From the NCBI GenBank assembly GCA_038225855.1, contig JBBRQU010000001.1:124001-188000 (forward strand): a stretch of 64,000 nucleotides of DNA, given 5' to 3'. Numbering within the stretch: the stretch's first letter is position 1; the number at the start of each line of letters is the position of its first letter. Position numbers and translations under genes: made by a program. Shown piece by piece: positions 47,025 to 55,206 of this stretch. The notes below the pieces were generated by a model, which saw only the letters and a list, made by a program, of their open reading frames with translations, was not told the origin of the DNA and made no database searches. This DNA is from CAHJXF01 sp038225855. Its GTDB lineage: Bacteria; Pseudomonadota; Gammaproteobacteria; Burkholderiales; Burkholderiaceae_D.

Positions 47025-48758
47025 AGCGAAAAGCAAGGAGCTCGCAGCAGCGTCCTGCTGTTGCTCGCGATCGTCCTCGCCCTCGTCTGGTTCGGCGGCC
47101 TCGGCCATCGCAAGTTGATCAAGCCCGACGAAGGTCGTTATGCCGAGATCCCACGCGAGATGGCGGCGACGGGCGACTGGCTCACGCCGCGCCTGAACGA
47201 CCTCAAGTATTTCGAGAAGCCGCCGCTGCAGTACTGGACCACCGCGGCCGCTTACGAAACATTCGGCGTCAGCGAATGGACCTCGCGCCTGTGGACCGCG
47301 CTCACCGGTTTTCTCGGCGTGTTGGTCGTGGGATATACCGCGGCGCGTCTCTACGACCGGCGTGTGGGACTCTTCGCGGCGACCGTGCTCGCGAGCAGCC
47401 TCGCGTACGCGCTGCTCGCGCACTTCAACACGCTCGACATGGGACTGTCGTTCTTCATGAGCGTGACCCTGTGCGCGACACTGCTCGCGCGCGCGGCGCG
47501 TGCCGAGGCCGACTTGCCCGATGCGCATTGCGGCTCGCCTGCCGACGCATCGCGATCGCGCGCATCGCGATGGATGCTGGTCGCGTGGGCCGCGATGGCC
47601 CTGGCCGTGTTGTCGAAGGGTCCCGTGGCCGTGGTCCTGTCGGGCGGTGCGCTGGTGTTGTATCTCGTCATCGCGCGCGACTGGACTTTGTTGAAAATGC
47701 TGGTGCCGGTCCGCGGCATGGCCGTGTTCCTCGTCATCGCCGCTCCGTGGTTCATCGCGGTCTCGCGCGCAAATCCCGAGTTCGCGCATTTCTTCTTCAT
47801 TCACGAGCACGTCGAGCGCTTTCTGACGACCGAACATCGACGCGAGGGACCGATCTGGTATTTCGTTCCGGTGCTGCTGGTCGGTCTGCTGCCGTGGTTG
47901 TCGATCGCAGTCCGCGCGATCGTCACGGCATGGTCTGCACCGATGCGCACGGGGTTCTCTCCCGAGCGTCTGCTGCTCGCGTGGTCGCTCGTGATCTTCG
48001 TTTTCTTCAGCGTGTCGGGGTCGAAGCTGCCTTCGTATGTGTTGCCGATGTTTCCGGCGCTCGCGCTCCTGGTCGGACGTGAGCTCGCACGCATCGATGC
48101 ACACGCATTGAGGAAGCATCTGATCGGCAGCGCCGCGCTGGCCGCGATCGCATGCGTCGTCGTCGTGTTGATCGAGCGCTTCATCGACAGCCAGGAGAAC
48201 GCCGCCGCGATCGCCGCTTTCCGCGCCTCGGCTGTGGCGAGCATGCTGGTGTGGCTGGTCGGAACGCTCGTCGCGATCTGGTTCGCGACGCGCGCGCGAA
48301 TCGCGTCCGCGATCGTTGCAGCGGGACTCGCCGCGACGCTTGCGTGGTCATCGCTGTTGCTCGGCCACGAAGCGCTCGGCCGCGGCATGTCGACCTACGA
48401 TATCGCGCGCCGCATGCAACCGTGGATCGCGCCCGACACCCCGATCTACAGCGTCGGCATCTTCGAACACACGCTCGACTTCTATCTGCGACGGACCGTG
48501 ACGCTGGTCGCGTTTCGCGATGAACTCGACTTCGGCCTCATGCAGGAACCCGGCAAGGGCCTCGTGACGCTGCTCGATTTTGCCAGGCGCTGGGCCGACG
48601 ACCGCGCGCCGCTCGCGATCATGGATCGGGACCTTTTCGATAAACTCTCGGCCAACGGATTCGCCATGCGCGTGATTGCCGACGATGGTCGACGGATCGT
48701 GGTCGCCAAGCCCGCCGCATCGACCAACCCCGCTTCACCGATGAAAACCCGACCGTGA
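46995..48758 (+). CDS. arnT: 4-amino-4-deoxy-L-arabinose lipid A transferase
   Basis: ArnT, a GT-C enzyme of the inner membrane, moves Ara4N from undecaprenyl phosphate to lipid A and so lowers affinity for polymyxin. The 587-residue frame has 11-13 helices. The first periplasmic loop carries KPDEGRYAEIPREMAATGDW, with the catalytic acidic residues of the PMT/ArnT family, then LKYFEKPPLQYW. SKGPVAVVL and SGSKLPSYVLPMFPALALL are further family marks. The first eight residues (MRFLAALE) come from the type C repeat; ATG 47019 (MTSEKQGARSS) may be the original start. It heads a tightly packed arn operon. Confidence 0.94.
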   Translation: MRFLAALEMTSEKQGARSSVLLLLAIVLALVWFGGLGHRKLIKPDEGRYAEIPREMAATGDWLTPRLNDLKYFEKPPLQYWTTAAAYETFGVSEWTSRLWTALTGFLGVLVVGYTAARLYDRRVGLFAATVLASSLAYALLAHFNTLDMGLSFFMSVTLCATLLARAARAEADLPDAHCGSPADASRSRASRWMLVAWAAMALAVLSKGPVAVVLSGGALVLYLVIARDWTLLKMLVPVRGMAVFLVIAAPWFIAVSRANPEFAHFFFIHEHVERFLTTEHRREGPIWYFVPVLLVGLLPWLSIAVRAIVTAWSAPMRTGFSPERLLLAWSLVIFVFFSVSGSKLPSYVLPMFPALALLVGRELARIDAHALRKHLIGSAALAAIACVVVVLIERFIDSQENAAAIAAFRASAVASMLVWLVGTLVAIWFATRARIASAIVAAGLAATLAWSSLLLGHEALGRGMSTYDIARRMQPWIAPDTPIYSVGIFEHTLDFYLRRTVTLVAFRDELDFGLMQEPGKGLVTLLDFARRWADDRAPLAIMDRDLFDKLSANGFAMRVIADDGRRIVVAKPAASTNPASPMKTRP

Positions 48759-49141
48759 ATCCGGCCAGCCTCGTACTGATACTCTCCGGCGTCTTTCTGA
48801 ACGCCGTCGCGCAACTGTTGCTCAAGGCGGGGGTCAACAACGTGACGGCGGCGATCGGCTCGTTCGCGTATTCGATGGAGAACATCCTGCCGGTCGGACT
48901 GCGGCTCGTGACGCAGTGGCCGATCATCGGTGGTCTCGCGTGCTATGTGTTGAGCGTGGTGGTGTGGATCCTTGGCCTGTCGCGCGTCGATGTGTCGGTC
49001 GCGTATCCGATGTTGTCGCTCGGCTATGTGTTGAATGCGATCGGCGCGTGGTGGCTGTTCGGCGAGGCGTTGACGCCGCAGCGGCTGGCTGGCATCGGCA
49101 TCATCATCGTGGGCGTGTATGTCCTTGCGCGCAGCGCGTGA
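48755..49141 (+). CDS. arnE: SMR/EamA-type membrane protein, ArnE-like undecaprenyl-phosphate-Ara4N flippase
   Basis: A 128-residue protein with four helices of the small multidrug resistance type, starting at GTG in a GTGA overlap with the arnT stop. NAVAQLLLKAGVN in helix 1 and VSVAYPMLSLGYVLNAIGAWWLFGEALTPQR in helices 3-4 are the EmrE/ArnE pattern. In E. coli ArnE and ArnF together flip the lipid-linked sugar; here a single gene is present, as in Burkholderia. The ArnE assignment rests on gene context plus fold. Confidence 0.85.
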   Translation: MNPASLVLILSGVFLNAVAQLLLKAGVNNVTAAIGSFAYSMENILPVGLRLVTQWPIIGGLACYVLSVVVWILGLSRVDVSVAYPMLSLGYVLNAIGAWWLFGEALTPQRLAGIGIIIVGVYVLARSA

Positions 49142-49187
49142 TGGCTGCGAACCTACCCCGCGTATTCACCATCCCGAGCGAGCATCG

Positions 49188-50381
49188 ATGAGCGCCAATC
49201 CCCGGCACGTTGCGGCACAAGAGTTCCTTCCCTTCACGCGCCCGACAATCGACGAGGCGACCATCGAAGGCGTCGCCGAGGTCCTGCGCTCGGGCTGGAT
49301 CACTTCGGGCCCGAAGGTCAGGGAGTTCGAAGCGCGGCTGTCCGAATACTGCGGCGGTCGTCCGGTGCGCGCCTTCAACTCGGGCACCTGCACGATGGAG
49401 ATCGCGCTACGGATCGCCGGGGTCGGCGCACCGAGCGGCGACGATGAGGTCATCACGACGCCGCTCACCTGGGTCTCGACGTCGAACATCGTGCTCGACG
49501 TGGGCGCTATGCCGGTGTTCGTCGACATCGATCCGGTCACGCGCAACATCGACCTCGATCGCGTCGAGGCGGCGATCACGCCGAACACGCGCGCGATCAT
49601 TCCGGTCGATCTCTCGGGACTTCCAGTGAACCGCGATCGGCTCTACCGGATTGCGAATCAACCGCGCGCGCATTCTCATCGCGTCCGTGTGGTCGAGGAC
49701 GGGGCGCAATCCTTCGGCAGCAACTGGGACGGCAAGGCTATCGGCGCGACCGGCGACTTCGTCTCGTTCAGCTTTCACGCGAACAAGAACATCACGACCA
49801 TCGAAGGCGGCTGCCTGGTATTGAACGACGAAGCCGAAGCGAAGCTCGCCGAGCAATATCGACTGCAGGGCGTGGTGCGCTCGGGACTCGACGGCATGGA
49901 AGTCGAGCGCGTCGGCGGCAAGTACAACCTGACCGATATCGCGGCGCGCGTCGGGCTCGGACAATTGCCGCACCTCGAGGAATTCACACAGAGACGCCGC
50001 GACCTCGCGCGCCACTACTTCCATTGCGTCGATGCGGATCTTTTCGCAGAGATTGATTGCCGGCTGCCCGTCGCCGACTTCACGCAGAGCAACTGGCACA
50101 TGTTCCAGGTCATCCTTCCCGAAGCGCATCTGGCAAAGCGCGGCATGAAGCGCGCCGACGTGATGGCCGCGCTCAACGATCGCGGCATCGGCACCGGCGT
50201 GCACTACCCGGCGATTCACCTGTTCGCGCTCTATCGACGCCTGGGCTGGAAGGACGGCGACTTTCCGCATGCCGAGTACGCGGGTCGCAATACGCTGACC
50301 TTGCCTCTGTTTCCGACGATGACGACGAGCGATGTCGAACGCGTCGTCGATGGTCTGCAAGCTGTGCTGCGCGGCGCATGA
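49188..50381 (+). CDS. arnB: UDP-4-amino-4-deoxy-L-arabinose aminotransferase
   Basis: ArnB is a DegT/DnrJ/EryC1-type PLP enzyme that transfers an amino group from glutamate to UDP-4-keto-arabinose. The 397 residues begin with FLPFTRPTIDEATIEGVAEVL. They contain TPLTWVSTSN, VVEDGAQSFGSNWDGK, the PLP lysine in SFHANKNITTIEGG (Lys200), GGKYNLTDIAARVGLGQL and HMFQVILPE. The start at 49188 is preferred; the frame above it has no family match. arnC follows in seven bases. Confidence 0.95.
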   Translation: MSANPRHVAAQEFLPFTRPTIDEATIEGVAEVLRSGWITSGPKVREFEARLSEYCGGRPVRAFNSGTCTMEIALRIAGVGAPSGDDEVITTPLTWVSTSNIVLDVGAMPVFVDIDPVTRNIDLDRVEAAITPNTRAIIPVDLSGLPVNRDRLYRIANQPRAHSHRVRVVEDGAQSFGSNWDGKAIGATGDFVSFSFHANKNITTIEGGCLVLNDEAEAKLAEQYRLQGVVRSGLDGMEVERVGGKYNLTDIAARVGLGQLPHLEEFTQRRRDLARHYFHCVDADLFAEIDCRLPVADFTQSNWHMFQVILPEAHLAKRGMKRADVMAALNDRGIGTGVHYPAIHLFALYRRLGWKDGDFPHAEYAGRNTLTLPLFPTMTTSDVERVVDGLQAVLRGA

Positions 50382-50388
50382 GGCGCGT

Positions 50389-51504
50389 ATGACCATGAGC
50401 GACGTCGAAACGCGTTGGCCCGACCTGCTTTCGAATATCGAACGTGTGGATGCGACGACGCAAGCTGTGCAGACCACCGATGCATCGAGGCGCGTCGACG
50501 TGTCTGTGGTCATCCCCGTGTACAACGAAGACGCCGGCCTGCATCAATTGTTCGCGCGCCTCTATCCCGCGCTCGACGCGATGGCCGCGTCCCACGACCT
50601 GCGCTATGAAGTCGTGTTCGTCAACGATGGCAGCCGCGATCGCTCGGCGGCGATCCTGTCCGAGCAATTCCGCGCGCGACCCGACGTGACGCGCGTGGTG
50701 CTCTTCAACACCAACTACGGACAGCACGCGGCCATCATGGCGGGCTTCGAGCGCGTGCGCGGCAAGTGGATCGTGACGCTCGATGCCGACCTGCAGAACC
50801 CGCCCGAAGAGATCGACAAGCTGATCGACGCGATGCGCGCCGGCCACGACTATGTCGGCACGATCCGCCGCGCGCGACAGGACTCTGCATGGCGCAAGAC
50901 CGCATCGCGCGCGATGAACCGGATTCGCGAGCGCATCACGCACATCAAGATGACCGATCAAGGCTGCATGCTGCGCGCCTACGATCGCCGCATCGTCGAC
51001 ACGATCAATCAGTGCCGCGAGATCAACACCTTCATCCCGGCGCTTGCATACACCTTCGCCAACAACCCGATCGAGATCGAAGTCGCGCACGCGGAGCGCG
51101 CGGCAGGCGAGTCGAAGTATTCGTTGTACTCGCTGATCCGCCTGAATTTCGATCTCGTGACCGGCTTCTCGGTCGTGCCGTTGCAGGCGTTCTCGTTGAT
51201 CGGCGTCGCGCTCGCGATCGCGTCAGCCGGGCTGGTCGTGTTGCTTGCATTGCGGCGTATCTTCCTCGGCGCGGAAGCCGAAGGCCTGTTCACGCTGTTC
51301 GGCATCGCGTTCTTTCTGATCGGCGTGACGCTACTCGGCATCGGACTGCTCGGCGAATATATCGGGCGCATCTATGAAGAGGTGCGGGGACGGCCGCGAT
51401 GGATCGTGCAGGCGGTGCTGGAGCAGGATGTCCCACTCGACGAGCCGCGTCCGGACGCTACTCGGTCCGCGACAGTGAATGGACTCCCGCCTTCGCGGGT
51501 GTGA
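50389..51504 (+). CDS. arnC: Undecaprenyl-phosphate 4-deoxy-4-formamido-L-arabinose transferase
   Basis: ArnC, a GT2 enzyme, links formylated Ara4N to undecaprenyl phosphate at the inner membrane. The 371 residues have VSVVIPVYNEDAGL, VNDGSRDRS, LDADLQNPPEEIDKL (the DxD-like motif), the acceptor segment QGCMLRAYDRRIVD, and two C-terminal helices around residues 255 and 290 followed by GEYIGRIYEEVRGRPRWIV. An extra ~40 N-terminal residues precede the catalytic core. The last residues (VNGLPPSRV) and stop codon come from a half copy of the type A repeat. Confidence 0.93.
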   Translation: MTMSDVETRWPDLLSNIERVDATTQAVQTTDASRRVDVSVVIPVYNEDAGLHQLFARLYPALDAMAASHDLRYEVVFVNDGSRDRSAAILSEQFRARPDVTRVVLFNTNYGQHAAIMAGFERVRGKWIVTLDADLQNPPEEIDKLIDAMRAGHDYVGTIRRARQDSAWRKTASRAMNRIRERITHIKMTDQGCMLRAYDRRIVDTINQCREINTFIPALAYTFANNPIEIEVAHAERAAGESKYSLYSLIRLNFDLVTGFSVVPLQAFSLIGVALAIASAGLVVLLALRRIFLGAEAEGLFTLFGIAFFLIGVTLLGIGLLGEYIGRIYEEVRGRPRWIVQAVLEQDVPLDEPRPDATRSATVNGLPPSRV

Positions 51505-51506
51505 GT
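51474..51506. repeat. Type A repeat, single diverged arm at the arnC 3' end
   Basis: GGACTCCCGCCTTCGCGGGT follows the TGGATTCCCGC-TTCGCGGGAA pattern of the right arms seen elsewhere, with drift. It encodes the last eight or nine residues of ArnC and its stop. Confidence 0.65.
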
Positions 51507-51531
51507 CAGAGCGCTCTTGCCAAAAGACGCG

Positions 51532-52281
51532 ATGATGTTGAGAGAACCGATCGATATACCCACGCGAGAAACGGCGACGTTCCTTGCGTCCCATCTTCAC
51601 CCCGGAGCAGATGTCCTTGAAGTGGGATGTGGCGAAGGGCACGTCGCAGCCGAACTCGCGCTCCGTGGCTACCGCCTGACCGGAGTGGATGCCGAACCCG
51701 AAAGCGTGGTGCGAGCGCAAGAGCGTGGAGTTCACGCGGTGTCGGCATCGTGGCCGGATTTCGACAGTCCCCCACTCGACGCTGTCGTCTTCACTCGTTC
51801 GTTGCACCATATCAATCCGCTCGATCAGGCGGTCGACCGGGCACGAGAGCTGCTGCGACCGATGGGATGTCTGCTCATCGAAGACTTCGCGTTCGATGAA
51901 GCGAACGAGCCCACGGTCATATGGCTGCTGAAAGTGCTGCGTTCTCCGCAAGCCACGGCGTTCATCGATCCGGCGGCAGGCGGATTTGCAGCGGACTTGC
52001 TTGGCTCGAACAACCCTGTAGCCGCATGGCGCGACAACCACGACCACGAGGTGCACACGATTGCGCAGATGCAACGTGCAATCGCGGTGCGCTTCGCAAT
52101 TTCAGAGGCGCACTCGGTACCGTATCTTTATCGCTACCTGGTGCCCATGCTGGTGAAATCGGCCGAAGCTGCCAGCTTCGTCGATCGAGTTTTTCGAGAA
52201 GAGATGCGCCTGGGTGAACAAGCGAAGCTGGTGCTGATCGGTCGTCGGCTCGTCGCGTCTCACTTCGCAGCAAAGCAGTAA
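51532..52281 (+). CDS. Class I SAM-dependent methyltransferase in the arn cluster
   Basis: About 249 residues with the SAM motif VLEVGCGEGHVAAELALRGYRLTGVDAEP (motif I and the acidic end of strand 2, residues ~30-55). DAVVFTRSLHHIN and LRPMGCLLIEDFAFDE lie at motif II-III positions, of the Methyltransf_11 type. The substrate is unknown. It lies between arnC and the formyltransferase gene and is not part of the classical arn pathway. The start is unsure: ATG 51532 or 51535, or TTG at 51517. Its 3' end overlaps the convergent lectin-like gene by 22 bases. Confidence 0.83.
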   Translation: MMLREPIDIPTRETATFLASHLHPGADVLEVGCGEGHVAAELALRGYRLTGVDAEPESVVRAQERGVHAVSASWPDFDSPPLDAVVFTRSLHHINPLDQAVDRARELLRPMGCLLIEDFAFDEANEPTVIWLLKVLRSPQATAFIDPAAGGFAADLLGSNNPVAAWRDNHDHEVHTIAQMQRAIAVRFAISEAHSVPYLYRYLVPMLVKSAEAASFVDRVFREEMRLGEQAKLVLIGRRLVASHFAAKQ

Positions 52282-52922
52282 AGCAACCCTGCACTGCCGG
52301 TGGTGCGCAAGGCCTCGTCGCTGCATCCGCGCGATGGATGCGATGAATTCCACGAATGCGCGGGCGGGTCGTCTCTCAGGCCGGTGCGGTCGCTGTGCCC
52401 GAGTTGCGCGGAGCCATCGCCGCTCTTGGTCCAGTTGCCGCAGGTCTTGTCTTCGCTGCCCGCGAATGCCGTGCCGTCGGTCTGCGAGCCGGTGAGGATG
52501 TCGTGCCGGTTGGGCGTGTCGCCTACGCCGTTGACGACGCCGCCCTGCTCGGTCAGCGCGGTCTGCTTGGTCAGGTTGTTGTTGCCGTGAAGCTCGGCGA
52601 CGTTGTTCGCGATCACCACGCCTTTGACGTTTTGCCAAGGGCCGCTACCGATGCGGTCGCGGGCGTCCACCGCCTTCGTGCTCGTTGTGGTCGCATTGCT
52701 CAGGTATGCGCGCCAAGTGCGATTGCCGAATCCGGCGGCAGTGGCAAGCGTCTGGCAATGCCTGTCGGCCCCTTCGAGTCCGCCGAAGTCCGCGCCCTTG
52801 CCCGAGCCCGTGCTCGTCACGAAAAAGCCCGGGCCGCTCGCATCCTTCGGCATCATCGAGGCGCATCCGACGACCAGCAATGCGATCGATGCGGTCGTTG
52901 CGGCGTGGGTGATCTTCATCAT
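52260..52922 (-). CDS. Lectin-like (endostatin/DUF1554-type) lipoprotein
   Basis: A 220-residue secreted protein. The signal MMKITHAATTASIALLVVGC ends in a lipobox Cys. The mature part has the C-type-lectin-like pattern GADFGGLEGADRHCQTLATA, FGNRTWRAYLS, ARDRIGSGPWQNVKG, VNGVGDTPNRHDILTGSQ, CGNWTKSG and SWNSSHPSRGCSDEALR. Such domains occur in bacterial outer-membrane lipoproteins of unknown ligand. Four cysteines could form two disulfides. It is antisense to the arn genes, convergent with the methyltransferase and divergent from arnA (154 bases). Confidence 0.84.
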   Translation of the reverse strand: MMKITHAATTASIALLVVGCASMMPKDASGPGFFVTSTGSGKGADFGGLEGADRHCQTLATAAGFGNRTWRAYLSNATTTSTKAVDARDRIGSGPWQNVKGVVIANNVAELHGNNNLTKQTALTEQGGVVNGVGDTPNRHDILTGSQTDGTAFAGSEDKTCGNWTKSGDGSAQLGHSDRTGLRDDPPAHSWNSSHPSRGCSDEALRTTGSAGLLYCFAAK

Positions 52923-53076
52923 CGGTTTCCCCTTTTTGACGGTGGTTGTTGGCAAACGCGCCGATGGTGCTCGCGTTTCTTGCGCGCATCAAGAGCCCCC
53001 GCATCAGAGCTCCGTTCCCATGGGCGAAATCGAGCCGCTTACAATGCGGCCCTCGCTTCCCACCGCCTCGCATACG

Positions 53077-54012
53077 ATGACCAGCGCCGTCGTCTTCGCT
53101 TATCACAACGTCGGCGTGCGCTGCCTGCTCACCTTGCTCGCGCGTGATATCGACATCAAGCTCGTGGTCACGCATCGCGACCATGCGAATGAGACGATCT
53201 GGTTCGACAGCGTGCACGATACGGCGGCCTCGCACGGCATACCCGTCATCGCACCGGATGACGCAAAGGACCCCGCGCTGTTCGACGCCGTCGCGCGCGC
53301 GCGGCCCGACTTCGTCTTCTCTTTCTACTATCGCCACATGTTGCCCGCGCCCTTGCTTGCGCTCGCCGCGCGCGGCGCCTACAACATGCATGGCTCGCTG
53401 TTGCCGAAGTATCGCGGGCGCGTACCAATCAACTGGGCGATCATCCACGGTGAGACCGAGACCGGTGCAACGCTGCACGAAATGGCCGCCAGGCCCGACG
53501 CGGGCGCGATCGTCGCGCAAACCGCGGTGCCGATACTTCCCGACGATACGGCGCACGAGGTCTTCATCAAGGTCACCGTCGCGGCCGAGCAGACCTTGTG
53601 GCGCGTGCTGCCCGACCTCGTTCTCGGACGCGCGCCGCGGCTGGTCAACGATCTCGCGAGCGGTTCATATTTCGGAGGTCGCAAACCCGAAGACGGCCGC
53701 ATCGATTGGAACGCGAGCGCCGCTGCGATTCACAATCTCGTTCGCGCCGTCGCGCCACCTTATCCCGGCGCGACGACGGCGATAGCCGGACACGCCGCGG
53801 TCATCGAGCGAACGCGTCGCATCGAATCTTCATTCGATCGAGCCGCGCCATCGAGCACGTTGATCGTTGCCGACGCGCGCTGCATCGCAGTCTGCGGCGA
53901 CGGCCGTCCACTCGAGATCGCGCGTGCCCGCATCGACGGTCTTGCATACGAAGGCGCGGACCTCGCGGCCTTTCTGGGTGATGGTCCGCATGCGCTCGGA
54001 GATGTGCGATGA
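53077..54012 (+). CDS. arnA: UDP-Ara4N formyltransferase (ArnA N-terminal activity as a separate protein)
   Basis: This part of ArnA formylates UDP-Ara4N using 10-formyl-tetrahydrofolate. The 311 residues start MTSAVVFAYHNVGVRCL. They hold the catalytic Asn-His-Asp set in NMHGSLLPKYRGRVPINWAIIHGE and TGATLHEMAARPDAGAIV, then a C-terminal OB-like domain (KPEDGRIDWN onward). In E. coli this is fused to the decarboxylase; here that half is a separate gene at 61297. The ATG overlap with the next gene is ATGA. Confidence 0.92.
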   Translation: MTSAVVFAYHNVGVRCLLTLLARDIDIKLVVTHRDHANETIWFDSVHDTAASHGIPVIAPDDAKDPALFDAVARARPDFVFSFYYRHMLPAPLLALAARGAYNMHGSLLPKYRGRVPINWAIIHGETETGATLHEMAARPDAGAIVAQTAVPILPDDTAHEVFIKVTVAAEQTLWRVLPDLVLGRAPRLVNDLASGSYFGGRKPEDGRIDWNASAAAIHNLVRAVAPPYPGATTAIAGHAAVIERTRRIESSFDRAAPSSTLIVADARCIAVCGDGRPLEIARARIDGLAYEGADLAAFLGDGPHALGDVR

Positions 54013-54731
54013 GCGAGGTCACGCCTGTGACGCAAGAGTCCGCTCCCCATGCGCCCGCGACGATCGGCTGGAGCAAGCACCGCGTCGAAGCTCTGACCGA
54101 CGGCATCTTCGCCGTAGCGATGACGCTGCTCGTGATCGATCTCAAGCTGCCCGACCACGCGGCTCTGCACACGCATGCCGAACTGCTCCAGGCGTTGGCG
54201 AATCTGCTGCCGAAAGCCGTGTCGTGGCTGATCAGCTTCTTCGTATTGGCGATCTTCTGGATCAGCCATCACCGGATGCTGCACTACGTGCGGCTCGTCG
54301 ATGAGGGGCTGCTCTGGCGCAACATCGTGCAGCTTGCACTCGTGAGCCTGATGCCGCTGTCGTCATCGATCGTCGGCGAATACGGAAACGAATTCGCGTC
54401 GCAGGTGATCTACAACGGGAATCTGATGGCGCTCGGCCTCGTCAGCCTCTGGAAGGCGCGCTACATTCGCCGACATCCCGAACTGTGCAGCACACCGATG
54501 CCCGGCGGCATTTATCATGCCGCGCGCCTGCGCATCGGCGGCCTCATGGTGGTTGGACTCCTCGCGCTGGCCTTGGCCTGGTGGACGCAACCGGGCTTCG
54601 CAACGCTCGCCTATCTGCTGATGTTTCCGATTGGCCGCTATAGCCGACGGGTCGAAGCGCGGTTTGGGTCAGTTGCGCAGCCGCGAGTCGCGCGTGCCGA
54701 CGCTCCTTCGCATCGCTCTCATCCACCATGA
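54009..54731 (+). CDS. TMEM175/DUF1211 family potassium channel-like protein
   Basis: A 240-residue protein with about six helices. The first has KHRVEALTDGIFAVAMTLLVIDLKLP, matching the TMEM175 signature, in which the usual FSD is TDG and the helix lines the pore. FWISHHRMLHYVRLVDEGLLWRN follows. Bacterial members form potassium-permeable tetramers. It is translationally coupled to the formyltransferase by an ATGA overlap, an unusual partner for lipid A modification. The stretch after it is a 46-base gap to a convergent gene. Confidence 0.85.
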   Translation: MSEVTPVTQESAPHAPATIGWSKHRVEALTDGIFAVAMTLLVIDLKLPDHAALHTHAELLQALANLLPKAVSWLISFFVLAIFWISHHRMLHYVRLVDEGLLWRNIVQLALVSLMPLSSSIVGEYGNEFASQVIYNGNLMALGLVSLWKARYIRRHPELCSTPMPGGIYHAARLRIGGLMVVGLLALALAWWTQPGFATLAYLLMFPIGRYSRRVEARFGSVAQPRVARADAPSHRSHPP

Positions 54732-54777
54732 AGAAATCCCGCCTTCGGCAGATGCCTCGCGGCACGGGCCCTGCCGA

Positions 54778-55206
54778 TTATTTCAGCAGCACATTCATGC
54801 CGGGCTGAACTTCGGCTTCATTGATATATCCGATCCCGCCGGGCGTGGAGTTGACGAAATTGATCACGTCCGCAGTGCTGGACATCTCGCGTGGCGAGGC
54901 GCCCTTGCCGATGTAGCGGCGCACGACCCAGTACGCCGTGTACTTGTCCTCGTCCTCGTGAAGGTAGGCCTGCAGGAAACGGTTTCGAACCGCACTCCCG
55001 CTGCTGGCGTTGACCGCCACGACCGAGGTGCCGTTCACCTCGATCACCTTGCCTGTATAAATCTTCTCGAGCGTGACTGCATCGAGGCCGGTCAGACCGG
55101 AATGTCCAATGACGACAACGCCGCCCGCGGCAATGGCATCGCCCGCCGCACTCGCGAGCGCAGCGAGAATCGCCGGAATGCCCATCTTCAAAATGCGCTC
55201 TCTCAT
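54778..55206 (-). CDS. Small periplasmic binding-like protein (PstS-type PBP domain)
   Basis: A 142-residue protein with a signal peptide (ILAALASAAGDAIAAG). It then has VVVIGHSGLTGLDAVTLEKIYTGKVIEVNG and NRFLQAYLHEDEDKYTAYWVVRRYIGKG, matching the N-lobe of the PBP_like_2/PstS superfamily and then ending at GGIGYINEAEVQPGMNVLLK. It is half the length of a normal PstS, but this short form recurs next to porins and histidine kinases. The ligand is unknown and no ABC permease is nearby. It overlaps the porin stop by one base (TGATG). Confidence 0.84.
   Translation of the reverse strand: MRERILKMGIPAILAALASAAGDAIAAGGVVVIGHSGLTGLDAVTLEKIYTGKVIEVNGTSVVAVNASSGSAVRNRFLQAYLHEDEDKYTAYWVVRRYIGKGASPREMSSTADVINFVNSTPGGIGYINEAEVQPGMNVLLK

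Noticed and set aside
46768..47025. Small minus-strand ORF MSFRAQREISSATG
   Set aside because: This peptide is the usual spurious translation of the type C palindromic repeat.
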